Shown here piece by piece: positions 1-5,943 of a stretch of DNA of 6,022 bases. Each line of letters opens with the position of its first letter. Position 1 is the stretch's first letter. The notes under the pieces are model-generated. The model was given only the letters and a program-made list of their open reading frames with translations. It made no database searches and was not told the DNA's origin. A program made the position numbers and the translations under genes. This DNA comes from Clostridiales bacterium (lineage in GTDB: Bacteria; Bacillota; Clostridia; Peptostreptococcales; T1SED10-28), in contig SLKF01000135.1 of the NCBI GenBank assembly GCA_007134725.1, positions 1 to 6,022 on the forward strand, in the 5' to 3' direction.

Positions 1-78
1 GGAATGGAAATACAAAGAATTCCAAACCAGAAAAATCGAAGGCAAAAAGTGTTAAACAATGATGAAATGCCAAAGTAG
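1..78 (+). other. Possible tail of an upstream gene (frame unresolved)
   Basis: All three forward frames are open from the window edge, with stops ending at about 55, 62 and 78. The translations are short and lysine-rich (for example one ending EGKKC and one ending KSKAKSVKQ). A C-terminal tail of an upstream gene is therefore possible, but neither frame nor family can be chosen from so few codons. I see no terminator hairpin between these stops and the inverted repeats that begin at 100. Confidence 0.2.
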
Positions 79-88
79 GAAACCAAAA

Positions 89-117
89 TTGAGAATAACT
101 GTGGGAAATGCTACAGA
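89..117 (+). promoter_or_regulatory. Weak candidate sigma-A promoter for the SHOCT gene
   Basis: TTGAGA at 89-94 (5 of 6 to the -35 consensus) is followed after 17 bases by TACAGA at 112-117 (3 of 6 to the -10 consensus). If this is the promoter, the first inverted repeat (100-115) fills the spacer and the second (121-136) covers the start site, the layout of a repressed promoter. The -10 match is poor, so this is only a candidate. Confidence 0.3.
100..115 (+). promoter_or_regulatory. Operator copy 1, TGTRG-N6-CYACA inverted repeat
   Basis: The sequence is TGTGGGAAATGCTACA, flanked by C and G so that CTGTGG pairs with CTACAG apart from one mismatch. It shares the pattern TGTRGGRWWTGCYACA with copies at 121-136 and 509-524. 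Its centre is 21 bp, about two helical turns, from that of copy 2, so both would lie on the same face of the DNA. The 5-6-5 geometry is that of CRP/FNR-family sites, but the half-site TGTRG is not a standard one that I recognise. Confidence 0.65.
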
Positions 118-120
118 CTA

Positions 121-136
121 TGTGGGGTTTGCCACA
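121..136 (+). promoter_or_regulatory. Operator copy 2, perfect TGTGG-N6-CCACA palindrome
   Basis: The sequence is TGTGGGGTTTGCCACA, with perfectly complementary 5-base arms around a 6-base centre. It ends 33 bases before the SHOCT start codon, so a bound protein would sit at or near the transcription start of that gene. It is the most symmetrical of the three copies. Confidence 0.7.
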
Positions 137-169
137 GGATAAGAAAAATTTACTAAAGAGGTGATATAA

Positions 170-424
170 ATGTATTGGAACCAGCATGGAATGATGGGAG
201 GCTATTGGATTATGATGTTTATATTTATTATTATTGTTATCGCGGCCGTTTATTTATTTATGGACTCAAAGAATAGTAAGTCCGGCAGTGAGAATGGATC
301 GGGATCATATCGGGAAAAAAATTCAGATGAAAGAGCATTGGAAATCTTAAATGAACGATTTGCCAAGGGTGAAATTGATGAAGATGAGTACCAAAGCAAG
401 AAAAGCCTACTTCGAAAAAAATAA
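170..424 (+). CDS. Small SHOCT-domain membrane protein
   Basis: This is an 84-residue protein of unknown molecular function. Residues 1-11 are rich in Met, Gly, His and aromatic residues (NQHGMMGG). A single hydrophobic segment at about 12-31 (isoleucine-rich, ending VYLFM) is followed by a polar Ser/Gly/Asn linker to about 50 and a C-terminal SHOCT-like motif at about 53-81, with the typical pattern ALEILNERFAKGEIDEDEY. SHOCT domains are short helical modules found at the ends of many small membrane proteins and are thought to aid oligomerisation. Small proteins with a Met/His-rich N-terminus, one membrane helix and a SHOCT motif are commonly seen next to copper and heavy-metal genes, and this gene shares its operator with the copper-pump operon. 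The start is supported by AGAGGTGAT ending a few bases before the ATG. It is transcribed alone, with operators upstream and a terminator 12 bases after its stop. Confidence 0.85.
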   Translation: MYWNQHGMMGGYWIMMFIFIIIVIAAVYLFMDSKNSKSGSENGSGSYREKNSDERALEILNERFAKGEIDEDEYQSKKSLLRKK

Positions 425-436
425 AAATGAATTTTT

Positions 437-472
437 TAAGGCTCAGTGGGATCCCACTGGGCCTTAGTTTTT
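437..472 (+). terminator. Intrinsic terminator after the SHOCT gene
   Basis: TAAGGC (437-442), a T opposite G (443/460), and CAGTGGG (444-450) pair with CCCACTG (453-459) and GCCTTA (461-466) to form a long stem. It is followed by G and TTTTT at 468-472. It insulates the SHOCT gene from the kinase operon. The opposite strand has no U-tract after the stem, so it works in one direction only. Confidence 0.92.
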
Positions 473-478
473 AATATG

Positions 479-507
479 TGTGGATTGGAATATCCCGGGT
501 ATATAAA
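479..507 (+). promoter_or_regulatory. Weak candidate sigma-A promoter for the kinase operon
   Basis: TATAAA at 502-507 is a fair -10 box. Seventeen bases upstream is TGTGGA (479-484), a poor -35. If it is used, transcription would start near 514, inside operator copy 3. No -24/-12 sigma-54 element is visible between the preceding terminator and the kinase start, so a sigma-A promoter must lie in this short interval. Confidence 0.3.
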
Positions 508-508
508 G

Positions 509-524
509 TGTAGGATATGCCACA
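509..524 (+). promoter_or_regulatory. Operator copy 3, upstream of the kinase operon
   Basis: The sequence is TGTAGGATATGCCACA. It matches copies 1 and 2 in both arms (TGTRG and CYACA), in the first central base G, and in the TG before the right arm. It ends 28 bases before the kinase ATG. A CRP-type activator bound at -41.5 would put the transcription start beyond the start codon, so this position favours repression or autoregulation. Confidence 0.65.
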
Positions 525-552
525 GTAAAATGATCAAATGAGGTGATAAGGT

Positions 553-2016
553 ATGAAGAAAAAAACAAGAACCGCACAAAAGCTGGATATGATTCCGAAT
601 AAACGGGCTTTGGGAGTTATTATTCTTATGTTGATTCTGGTCACGGCCTTTCATTATTTCACGGGGTCCAGAAATTGGCAGATTCATGATTTTTTTCGGA
701 GGTTGTATTATTTTCCGATTATTATCGGGGCCTTTAAATTCCGTCTCAAGGGCGCTCTTGTGGTCTCGGTTCTTACAGTAATCCTCTATGCCCCCCATTT
801 ACTGATTTATTTCGGGGAATTAAATATGGAGCTGGTGAACCAATTGTTAGAAGCGGTCATGTTTGTGGTTTTGGGTCTTATCACCGGATACCTGGTAGAG
901 GAGGATTACAATGCCCGCCGGGGACTGGAGGATCAGGTTATAAAAGTCAGCAATTTGGAAAAATACACACGGAATCTCCTAAACAGTATTGACACCGGGG
1001 TGGTGGCCTTTGGAGAAGAAGGAGATTTACAATCGATGAACAAGGAAGCCTGTCGGATCTTTCAGTCACCGGAAAACCTACACCGCTTTATTCGAAGCAA
1101 TCAAATGAAAGAGAAATTACATCAGGCGATTAAGACGGGAAAGAATTATTCCGGAGCGGAAATTACTTACAAAAATAAGAGGGGTGCCCTGCTTTTTTTG
1201 AAGACCACCATATTTCCGGTGCGGGATGTGACGGAAGAAATTGAAGGGGCGGTTCTTATGATCGAGGATGTAAGCCTGTTTAGAGAATTGGAAGAGCAGG
1301 TGCGTCGGGGTGAACGACTGGCTGCCGTGGGGGAACTGTCCTCCGGTGTGGCCCATGAGATTCGAAATCCTTTAGGAATCATCAAAACCATCAGTCAATC
1401 CATCAAAGAAGAAAACATCGATGAAGAAATCAAGGAGAGCTTAGAGATCATTGAACAGGAGATTCAGCGAGCCAACAAAGTAGTGGAGGGTCTGCTGGAC
1501 TTTGCCAAGCCGGGTAAATTGACAATGGAGAAAATCTCTATTAGAAGGCTGTTAAGGGATCTGGAGTTGATGACCGGAAAGTTGGCGGAGCAAAAAGGAC
1601 TTCGTTTGATTGTAGAGCCCATGGAGAAGGATTATATAATTGAGGGAGATTCGGATAAACTGAAACAAGGGCTGTTAAATCTGGTGCTAAACGGAATTCA
1701 GGCAATGGAAGAGGCCGCAACCGGAATTTTGAGGATTCAGCTGACCGAGGTGAAGACCGAAGAACTTCAAAATAGAAAGAAGGTTCAATTGATCATCCAA
1801 GATCAAGGTGACGGGATTGAACCGGAAAATTGTAAAAAAATTTACGATCCCTTTTTCACCACAAAGGATGAAGGAACCGGCTTGGGTCTTTCCATTACCC
1901 ACCGGATCATCGAAGAGCATCAGGGAAGTTTGGAAATCAGAAGCGAAGTGAATAAAGGGACCCGGGTCATCATTGAGCTGCCGTACCTTTCCAAGGAGGG
2001 AGAAGCTAATGCATAA
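553..2016 (+). CDS. Membrane PAS-domain sensor histidine kinase (NtrB/ZraS-like)
   Basis: A 487-residue sensor kinase that should autophosphorylate on His and pass the phosphate to the regulator encoded next to it. Residues ~18-115 contain about four hydrophobic segments (near 18-37, 50-61, 66-88 and 98-115) with only short loops, so there is no large extracellular sensor domain. A PAS-like region follows at ~138-240, then a helical connector (LFRELEEQVRRGERLAAVGE). The H-box GVAHEIRNPLG carries the phospho-accepting His268. The ATPase domain has an N-box (374-385, LLNLVLNGIQAM), G1 DQGDG (417-421), F-box DPFFTTK (432-438) and G2 GTGLGL (441-446). All catalytic motifs are intact. The H-box type and the sigma-54 partner put it in the NtrB/ZraS/AtoS style of kinase. 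AGGTGAT at 541-547 supports the start. The ligand is not visible; copper is inferred from the pump in the same operon. Confidence 0.93.
   Translation: MKKKTRTAQKLDMIPNKRALGVIILMLILVTAFHYFTGSRNWQIHDFFRRLYYFPIIIGAFKFRLKGALVVSVLTVILYAPHLLIYFGELNMELVNQLLEAVMFVVLGLITGYLVEEDYNARRGLEDQVIKVSNLEKYTRNLLNSIDTGVVAFGEEGDLQSMNKEACRIFQSPENLHRFIRSNQMKEKLHQAIKTGKNYSGAEITYKNKRGALLFLKTTIFPVRDVTEEIEGAVLMIEDVSLFRELEEQVRRGERLAAVGELSSGVAHEIRNPLGIIKTISQSIKEENIDEEIKESLEIIEQEIQRANKVVEGLLDFAKPGKLTMEKISIRRLLRDLELMTGKLAEQKGLRLIVEPMEKDYIIEGDSDKLKQGLLNLVLNGIQAMEEAATGILRIQLTEVKTEELQNRKKVQLIIQDQGDGIEPENCKKIYDPFFTTKDEGTGLGLSITHRIIEEHQGSLEIRSEVNKGTRVIIELPYLSKEGEANA
1993..2000 (+). promoter_or_regulatory. Ribosome binding site that fixes the regulator start
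   Basis: AAGGAGGG lies 8 bases before the ATG at 2009, inside the end of the kinase gene. It decides between that ATG and an in-frame ATG at 1973, which would add 12 residues ahead of a complete receiver domain. It also implies translational coupling with the kinase. Confidence 0.85.
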
Positions 2017-3397
2017 AATACTGATTGTGGATGATGAGAAGAATATGCGCTGGGCCATTAAACGGGCCTTTAAAAATCAGCCCTATCAATTTTGGGAGGC
2101 GGCCAACGGAGAAGAGGCCGTGAAAATTTTTGAAAAAGAAGAGCCGGACCTTGTGCTCTTGGATTTAAAAATGCCAAAAATGGACGGTCTGACCGCCCTG
2201 GGAAAAATGAAAGCCCTGGAAAAAGAAATGGAAAAGGAGATACCCGTGGTAATGATCACCGCCCACGGAACCGCAGAGACCGCCGTGGAGGCCATGAAGC
2301 TTGGAGCTCTGGACTATATCTCCAAACCCTTCGATGTGGATGAACTTCGAATAATTCTTAAAAAAGCTTTGGAATTTAAAGGTCTAAGAGATAAAGTAAA
2401 CTACTTGGAAGAAGCCTTGGAGCTAAAACAGGGGAAACCCATTATCGGAAAAAGTGAAAAGATGAACGCCGTATTAAAAATGGTCAACCAGGTAGCGAAA
2501 ACCGATGCTACGGTACTGATCCTTGGGGAGAGTGGAACGGGAAAGGAAATCATAGCCGATACCATCCATCGGAACAGTGACCGGCATCAGGGGCCTTACG
2601 TTAAGGTAAACTGCGGGGCGATTCCGGAAAATTTATTGGAAAGTGAACTCTTCGGTTATGAAAAAGGAGCTTTTACCGGAGCGGTAAAACGGAAAATCGG
2701 GAAGTTTCAAAGAGCCGAGGGAGGGACGATTTTTTTAGATGAGATCGGAGAGCTGAGTCTCAGTATGCAGGTAAAAATCCTTCGAGTGCTGCAGGAGAGG
2801 GAAGTTGAACTGGTGGGAGGGTTAGAGACCTATACCGTGGATACTCGAATAATTACGGCCACCAATCAAAATCTTTATGAAAAAGTAAAGAAACAGGCAT
2901 TTCGAGAGGATTTGTATTACCGGTTAAATGTATTCCCCATCGAACTTCCCCCTCTCCGGGAGCGAAAAGAAGATATTCCTTTGTTGGCAGAGCACTTTTT
3001 AGAAAAGTATCAACAAGAGCTTGGGAAAAAAAATGTGGTCATCTCCAAGGAGGCTTTGGATGCCTTAATGGACTACAATTGGCCTGGGAATATTCGGGAG
3101 CTGGAAAACATTATAGAGCGGACCCTGATTATCAGCAGCAATCAAGTGATCGAAAAGAAGGATTTGCCCCCAGGGCTAATAACCGGTGGAGTATCGGCAG
3201 ATTCCAATGCTCAACATCCCGACGATAGGACTTTTCAACTGCCTCGGGAAGGGATTAATCTGGACCTCCTGGAGAAAAATCTGATTCTGCAGGCTTTAGA
3301 GCGTACGGATTTTAATCAGACCCGGGCGGCAAAACTACTGGGGATCAGTCGTCATACATTGTTGTATCGGATGGAAAAATATCAATTGAAAAAATAA
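2009..3397 (+). CDS. NtrC-family sigma-54-dependent response regulator
   Basis: A 462-residue transcription activator with the three classical domains. The receiver (1-~120) has the acidic pair Asp8/Asp9, phospho-accepting Asp52 in LLDLKMPKMDG, Thr84 and Lys106. The AAA+ domain (~143-375) has Walker A GESGTGKE (173-180), the sigma-54-contacting GAFTGA loop (220-225), Walker B IFLDEIGE (241-248) and the arginine-finger region FREDLYYRL (298-306). The C-terminal Fis-type helix-turn-helix (~434-457) includes NQTRAAKLLGISRHTLLYRM. All key residues are present, so it should hydrolyse ATP and open sigma-54 promoters when phosphorylated. The start at 2009 is chosen because MHKILIVDDE is a normal receiver N-terminus and a strong ribosome site precedes it. 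It overlaps the kinase gene by 8 bp, marking them as a cognate pair. The sigma-54 promoter at 5534-5548 is an obvious local target; its enhancer site is not identified. Confidence 0.96.
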   Translation: MHKILIVDDEKNMRWAIKRAFKNQPYQFWEAANGEEAVKIFEKEEPDLVLLDLKMPKMDGLTALGKMKALEKEMEKEIPVVMITAHGTAETAVEAMKLGALDYISKPFDVDELRIILKKALEFKGLRDKVNYLEEALELKQGKPIIGKSEKMNAVLKMVNQVAKTDATVLILGESGTGKEIIADTIHRNSDRHQGPYVKVNCGAIPENLLESELFGYEKGAFTGAVKRKIGKFQRAEGGTIFLDEIGELSLSMQVKILRVLQEREVELVGGLETYTVDTRIITATNQNLYEKVKKQAFREDLYYRLNVFPIELPPLRERKEDIPLLAEHFLEKYQQELGKKNVVISKEALDALMDYNWPGNIRELENIIERTLIISSNQVIEKKDLPPGLITGGVSADSNAQHPDDRTFQLPREGINLDLLEKNLILQALERTDFNQTRAAKLLGISRHTLLYRMEKYQLKK

Positions 3398-3423
3398 AGA
3401 GAGTCAAAGAAAGGAGTGTAAAA

Positions 3424-5460
3424 ATGAGTGAAGAAAAAAAGCATGATAAGAAGGAGGATAGGAATCATAATCCGGAAGATCCCAAGGAGAGGAAAGATGA
3501 CCACGGCGAACATCATGATCATCATGCAATGATGGTGGAAGATTTTAAGAAACGATTCTTTTTCTCTTTGATTTTGATGGTTCCCATTCTTTTATTATCT
3601 CCTATGATTCAAATGTTTATGGGGGTCGATTTCCGCTTTGCCGGGGATTCCTATCTCCTTTTTATTCTATCAACTATACTGTTTTTCTACGGAGGTAAGC
3701 CTTTTCTAACCGGTGCCCTGGAGGAATTTAAGAAAAAATCACCGGCTATGATGATGCTCATCGCCCTCGCCATCACAGTGGCCTATGTCTACAGTTCTCT
3801 AACGGTATTCGTACTTCCCGGTGACGAGTTTTTCTGGGAACTGGCAACTTTGATTGTGATTATGCTTTTGGGTCACTGGATTGAAATGAAATCTATAATG
3901 GGGGCATCAAATGCCCTGAATGAACTGATAAATCTAATGCCTGAAACCGCCCACCGGATCAAGGATAATGGGGATACAGAAGATGTTCCGATAAACCATT
4001 TGAAAACCGGGGACACGGTTTTGGTAAAACCCAGTGAAAAGGTACCGATTGACGGAAAAGTTTATGAAGGTCATTCCTCTGTGGATGAATCCATGATCAC
4101 CGGAGAGTCTGTGCCGGTGGATAAAGGTGAGGGAGAAGAAGTCGTCGGGGGCTCCATTAATGGAGACGGGGTCCTGAAATTTACGGTCAGTCGGGTCGGG
4201 GACGACACTTTTCTATCCCAGGTCATCAAGATGGTGAGGGAAGCTCAGGAATCAAAATCCCGGTCCCAGCGGCTGGCGGATATTGCGGCTAAATGGCTTT
4301 TTTATATCGCACTGACAGCGGGAATAATTACCTTTACCGCATGGATGCTCATAGGGGGAGATGTTAACTTTGCCATTGTTCGGGCAGTTACTGTAGTCAT
4401 TATTTCCTGTCCCCATGCTTTGGGACTTGCAACCCCATTGGTGACCGCCGTATCTACAAGCATCGGAGCAAAGGAAGGCCTGTTGGTGAGAGATCGGGGG
4501 GCTTTTGAAAATGCACGGAAGATCAATGCCATTGTATTTGACAAAACCGGTACACTAACGGAAGGGCAGTTTGGAGTTACGGACATTCATGAGGTCGCAA
4601 CATCCAAGGAAGAACTGCTGAGCATCGCCTACTCCGTTGAACTGAATTCTGAACATCCCATTGCCAAGGGCATTGTAAATAAGGGTAAGGAAAAAAATGT
4701 GAAAAGAATGGAAGTTGTGGACTACCAAAACCTTACCGGAAAAGGGCTGGAAGCAAAAGTAGACGGACGAAATATCAAAGTAGTCAGTCCTGGATATATG
4801 CGCTCGGAAGGCATTTCCTTTGACGATGAACATTATGAAGAAATGGCCAAGGAAGGCAAAACCGTGGTTTTCGTCTTGGAAGAGAAAAAGTTGTTGGGCT
4901 ATATTGCCCTAACAGATATTATCAGAGAATCTGCTAAAGAAGCGGTGGCAAAGCTACGGGAAATGGGTGTGCAGTCCATTATGCTTACCGGTGACAATCA
5001 GCGTGTGGCGGATTACGTAGGCCGAGAAATCGGGATTGATACGGTCATTGCCGAGGTTCTACCCCGGGAAAAGGCCGATAAGGTGGACGAACTTCATAAA
5101 GAAAACAAGATTGTTGCCATGACAGGAGATGGAGTTAACGACGCACCGGCCCTTGCAAAGGCAGATTTGGGCATCGCTATTGGTGCTGGGACGGACGTGG
5201 CTATTGAAACCGCGGATGTGATTCTGGTCAGAAGCAACCCCCTTGATGTGGTCAGTATTTTAAGACTGTCCCGGGCAACCTATAGAAAAATGCTCCAGAA
5301 CTTGGCCTGGGCAACGGGGTATAATATTCTTGCTATTCCCCTTGCGGCGGGGATTCTATATAATCAGGGGATCGTCATCAGCCCGGCGGTCGGGGCGGTG
5401 TTGATGTCACTCAGTACGGTAATTGTAGCCATTAATGCACGGTTGTTGAAGATAAAATAA
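3424..5460 (+). CDS. copB: CopB-type copper-translocating P1B-3 ATPase
   Basis: A 678-residue membrane pump that uses ATP to export copper. The N-terminus (1-38) is charged and His-rich (HGEHHDHHAMM) instead of carrying CxxC heavy-metal domains, as in CopB proteins. About eight membrane helices are present. The metal-binding motif in helix 6 is CPH (329-331), the mark of the P1B-3 class, rather than the CPC of CopA. Helix 7 has NLAWATGYN (626-634) and helix 8 has MSLST (661-665), also typical of this class. Other motifs are TGES (226-229, actuator), DKTGT with phosphorylated Asp373, the HP pair at 411-412 and GDGVND (568-573). Length is normal and nothing is broken. It follows the regulator gene by 26 bases, with ribosome site AAGGAGTG at 3411-3418, so it is co-transcribed with the two-component system. 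Cu(II), Cu(I) or silver specificity cannot be settled from sequence. Confidence 0.95.
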   Translation: MSEEKKHDKKEDRNHNPEDPKERKDDHGEHHDHHAMMVEDFKKRFFFSLILMVPILLLSPMIQMFMGVDFRFAGDSYLLFILSTILFFYGGKPFLTGALEEFKKKSPAMMMLIALAITVAYVYSSLTVFVLPGDEFFWELATLIVIMLLGHWIEMKSIMGASNALNELINLMPETAHRIKDNGDTEDVPINHLKTGDTVLVKPSEKVPIDGKVYEGHSSVDESMITGESVPVDKGEGEEVVGGSINGDGVLKFTVSRVGDDTFLSQVIKMVREAQESKSRSQRLADIAAKWLFYIALTAGIITFTAWMLIGGDVNFAIVRAVTVVIISCPHALGLATPLVTAVSTSIGAKEGLLVRDRGAFENARKINAIVFDKTGTLTEGQFGVTDIHEVATSKEELLSIAYSVELNSEHPIAKGIVNKGKEKNVKRMEVVDYQNLTGKGLEAKVDGRNIKVVSPGYMRSEGISFDDEHYEEMAKEGKTVVFVLEEKKLLGYIALTDIIRESAKEAVAKLREMGVQSIMLTGDNQRVADYVGREIGIDTVIAEVLPREKADKVDELHKENKIVAMTGDGVNDAPALAKADLGIAIGAGTDVAIETADVILVRSNPLDVVSILRLSRATYRKMLQNLAWATGYNILAIPLAAGILYNQGIVISPAVGAVLMSLSTVIVAINARLLKIK

Positions 5461-5471
5461 GAAGATGGGGA

Positions 5472-5482
5472 TGGCATGGAAG
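5472..5482 (+). repeat. Direct repeat of the -24 element (upstream copy)
   Basis: TGGCATGGAAG here is repeated exactly at 5534-5544, where it forms the -24 half of the sigma-54 promoter. This copy continues with AAAT instead of TTGC, so it lacks a -12 element and should not be a working promoter. The two copies start 62 bases apart, on either side of the terminator hairpin. Confidence 0.6.
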
Positions 5483-5496
5483 AAATAGGTATATGG

Positions 5497-5530
5497 AACT
5501 CCGGAGCGGATAAAAGCTCCGGAGTTTTTA
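5497..5530 (+). terminator. Intrinsic terminator after the copper ATPase gene
   Basis: AACTCCGGAGC (5497-5507) and GCTCCGGAGTT (5516-5526) are perfectly complementary 11-base arms around an 8-base loop, and the RNA runs into a T stretch (5525-5529). It ends the kinase-regulator-pump operon 36 bases after the pump's stop codon, and so makes the next gene depend on its own promoter. Each arm also contains the 8-bp palindrome CTCCGGAG. Confidence 0.92.
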
Positions 5531-5533
5531 TGT

Positions 5534-5548
5534 TGGCATGGAAGTTGC
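5534..5548 (+). promoter_or_regulatory. Sigma-54 (-24/-12) promoter
   Basis: TGGCATGGAAGTTGC fits the sigma-54 consensus TGGCAYG-N4-TTGC at every defined position, with the invariant GG (5535-5536) and GC (5547-5548) separated by the required 10 bases, and a T precedes the TGG as preferred. The expected start of transcription is near 5560, about 40 bases before the ATG at 5599. It sits directly after a terminator and next to an operon encoding a sigma-54 activator, which makes a chance match unlikely. Confidence 0.85.
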
Positions 5549-5598
5549 GAGATGAATAGTGGAATGAAACAAACAAAAAAATCAGGAGGTATAACGCA

Positions 5599-5865
5599 AT
5601 GAAGGTAGAAGTATGTGAACACTGTGCAGGAGAAGAGATGGAAAGGATTTTGACGGAGCTTAAGGCGGTTGAAAAGAAGCTGAAAGAAAAGTTCATAAGC
5701 TTAGAGGTTGAAAAAACCGGGTGTCTGGGGACGTGCCGGGGGCCGGTAATCCGTGTGGATGAAAGCATCCATAGTGAGGTTCAGGCGGATGCTGTGGCGG
5801 ACATAGTCACGGAAAAGGAGATCATCAAAGTCAGGACGGCGAATCCACCGAATAAAACCGATTAA
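5599..5865 (+). CDS. Small four-cysteine protein, [2Fe-2S] ferredoxin-like
   Basis: An 88-residue, probably cytoplasmic protein. Four cysteines are placed as Cys6-x2-Cys9 and Cys42-x3-Cys46. The second pair lies in TGCLGTCRGPVIRVD, which strongly resembles the second cluster-binding motif of thioredoxin-fold [2Fe-2S] ferredoxins and NuoE-type subunits. The first pair (CEHC) is closer than the C-x4-C usual in that family and includes His8, so the metal site may differ. A charged helix (about 11-31) joins the two parts, and the C-terminus beyond ~78 looks disordered. The DUF1450 family, which also has a GCLxxC motif, is an alternative. The ribosome site AGGAGGT at 5584-5590 supports the start. 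It follows the sigma-54 promoter at 5534-5548, so expression should depend on an NtrC-type activator, plausibly the one encoded upstream. A role in electron transfer, iron-sulfur repair or metal binding under copper stress is inference. Confidence 0.8.
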   Translation: MKVEVCEHCAGEEMERILTELKAVEKKLKEKFISLEVEKTGCLGTCRGPVIRVDESIHSEVQADAVADIVTEKEIIKVRTANPPNKTD

Positions 5866-5890
5866 TAATTTCGGACAAATCGGGTATAAT
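5862..5890 (+). promoter_or_regulatory. Candidate sigma-A promoter for the methyltransferase gene
   Basis: A perfect TATAAT at 5885-5890 follows TTAATA (5862-5867, 4 of 6 to the -35 consensus) after the ideal 17 bases. It overlaps the stop codon of the preceding gene and would start transcription near 5897, about 47 bases before the ATG at 5944. No terminator separates the two genes, so read-through from the sigma-54 promoter is also possible. Confidence 0.6.
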
Positions 5891-5943
5891 CATATCAAAG
5901 AGAAGGGTTTAAAAGAATGTTAAGCCATAGGGGGAGGGGTTCT

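Noticed and set aside
1..23. GGAAT...ATTCC hairpin at the left edge
   Set aside because: Only five base pairs with a long loop and no T-run; expected by chance.
100..524. Reading the TGTGGCA of the inverted repeats (either strand) as sigma-54 -24 elements
   Set aside because: The dinucleotide at the required 10-base distance from GG is never GC in any of the three copies.
436..798. Minus-strand open frame of 120 codons
   Set aside because: It runs opposite the terminator, operator and the kinase N-terminus; the product has no recognisable domain and the + strand explains the sequence.
1973..2008. Earlier in-frame ATG that would lengthen the response regulator by 12 residues
   Set aside because: The added residues are unlike a receiver N-terminus, the overlap with the kinase would grow, and the strong ribosome site AAGGAGGG serves the ATG at 2009.
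1117..2295. Several short minus-strand frames inside the kinase and regulator genes
   Set aside because: They lie wholly opposite well-supported coding sequence with intact conserved motifs and have no plausible ribosome site or domain.
2982..3000. TGGCA-type match inside the regulator gene as a second sigma-54 promoter
   Set aside because: The -12 part reads TTTT rather than TTGC, and it lies within conserved coding sequence with no gene start nearby.
5364..5768. Minus-strand open frames opposite the end of copB and the small cysteine gene
   Set aside because: They cross a clear terminator and promoter on the + strand, and the translations look like low-complexity shadow sequence.
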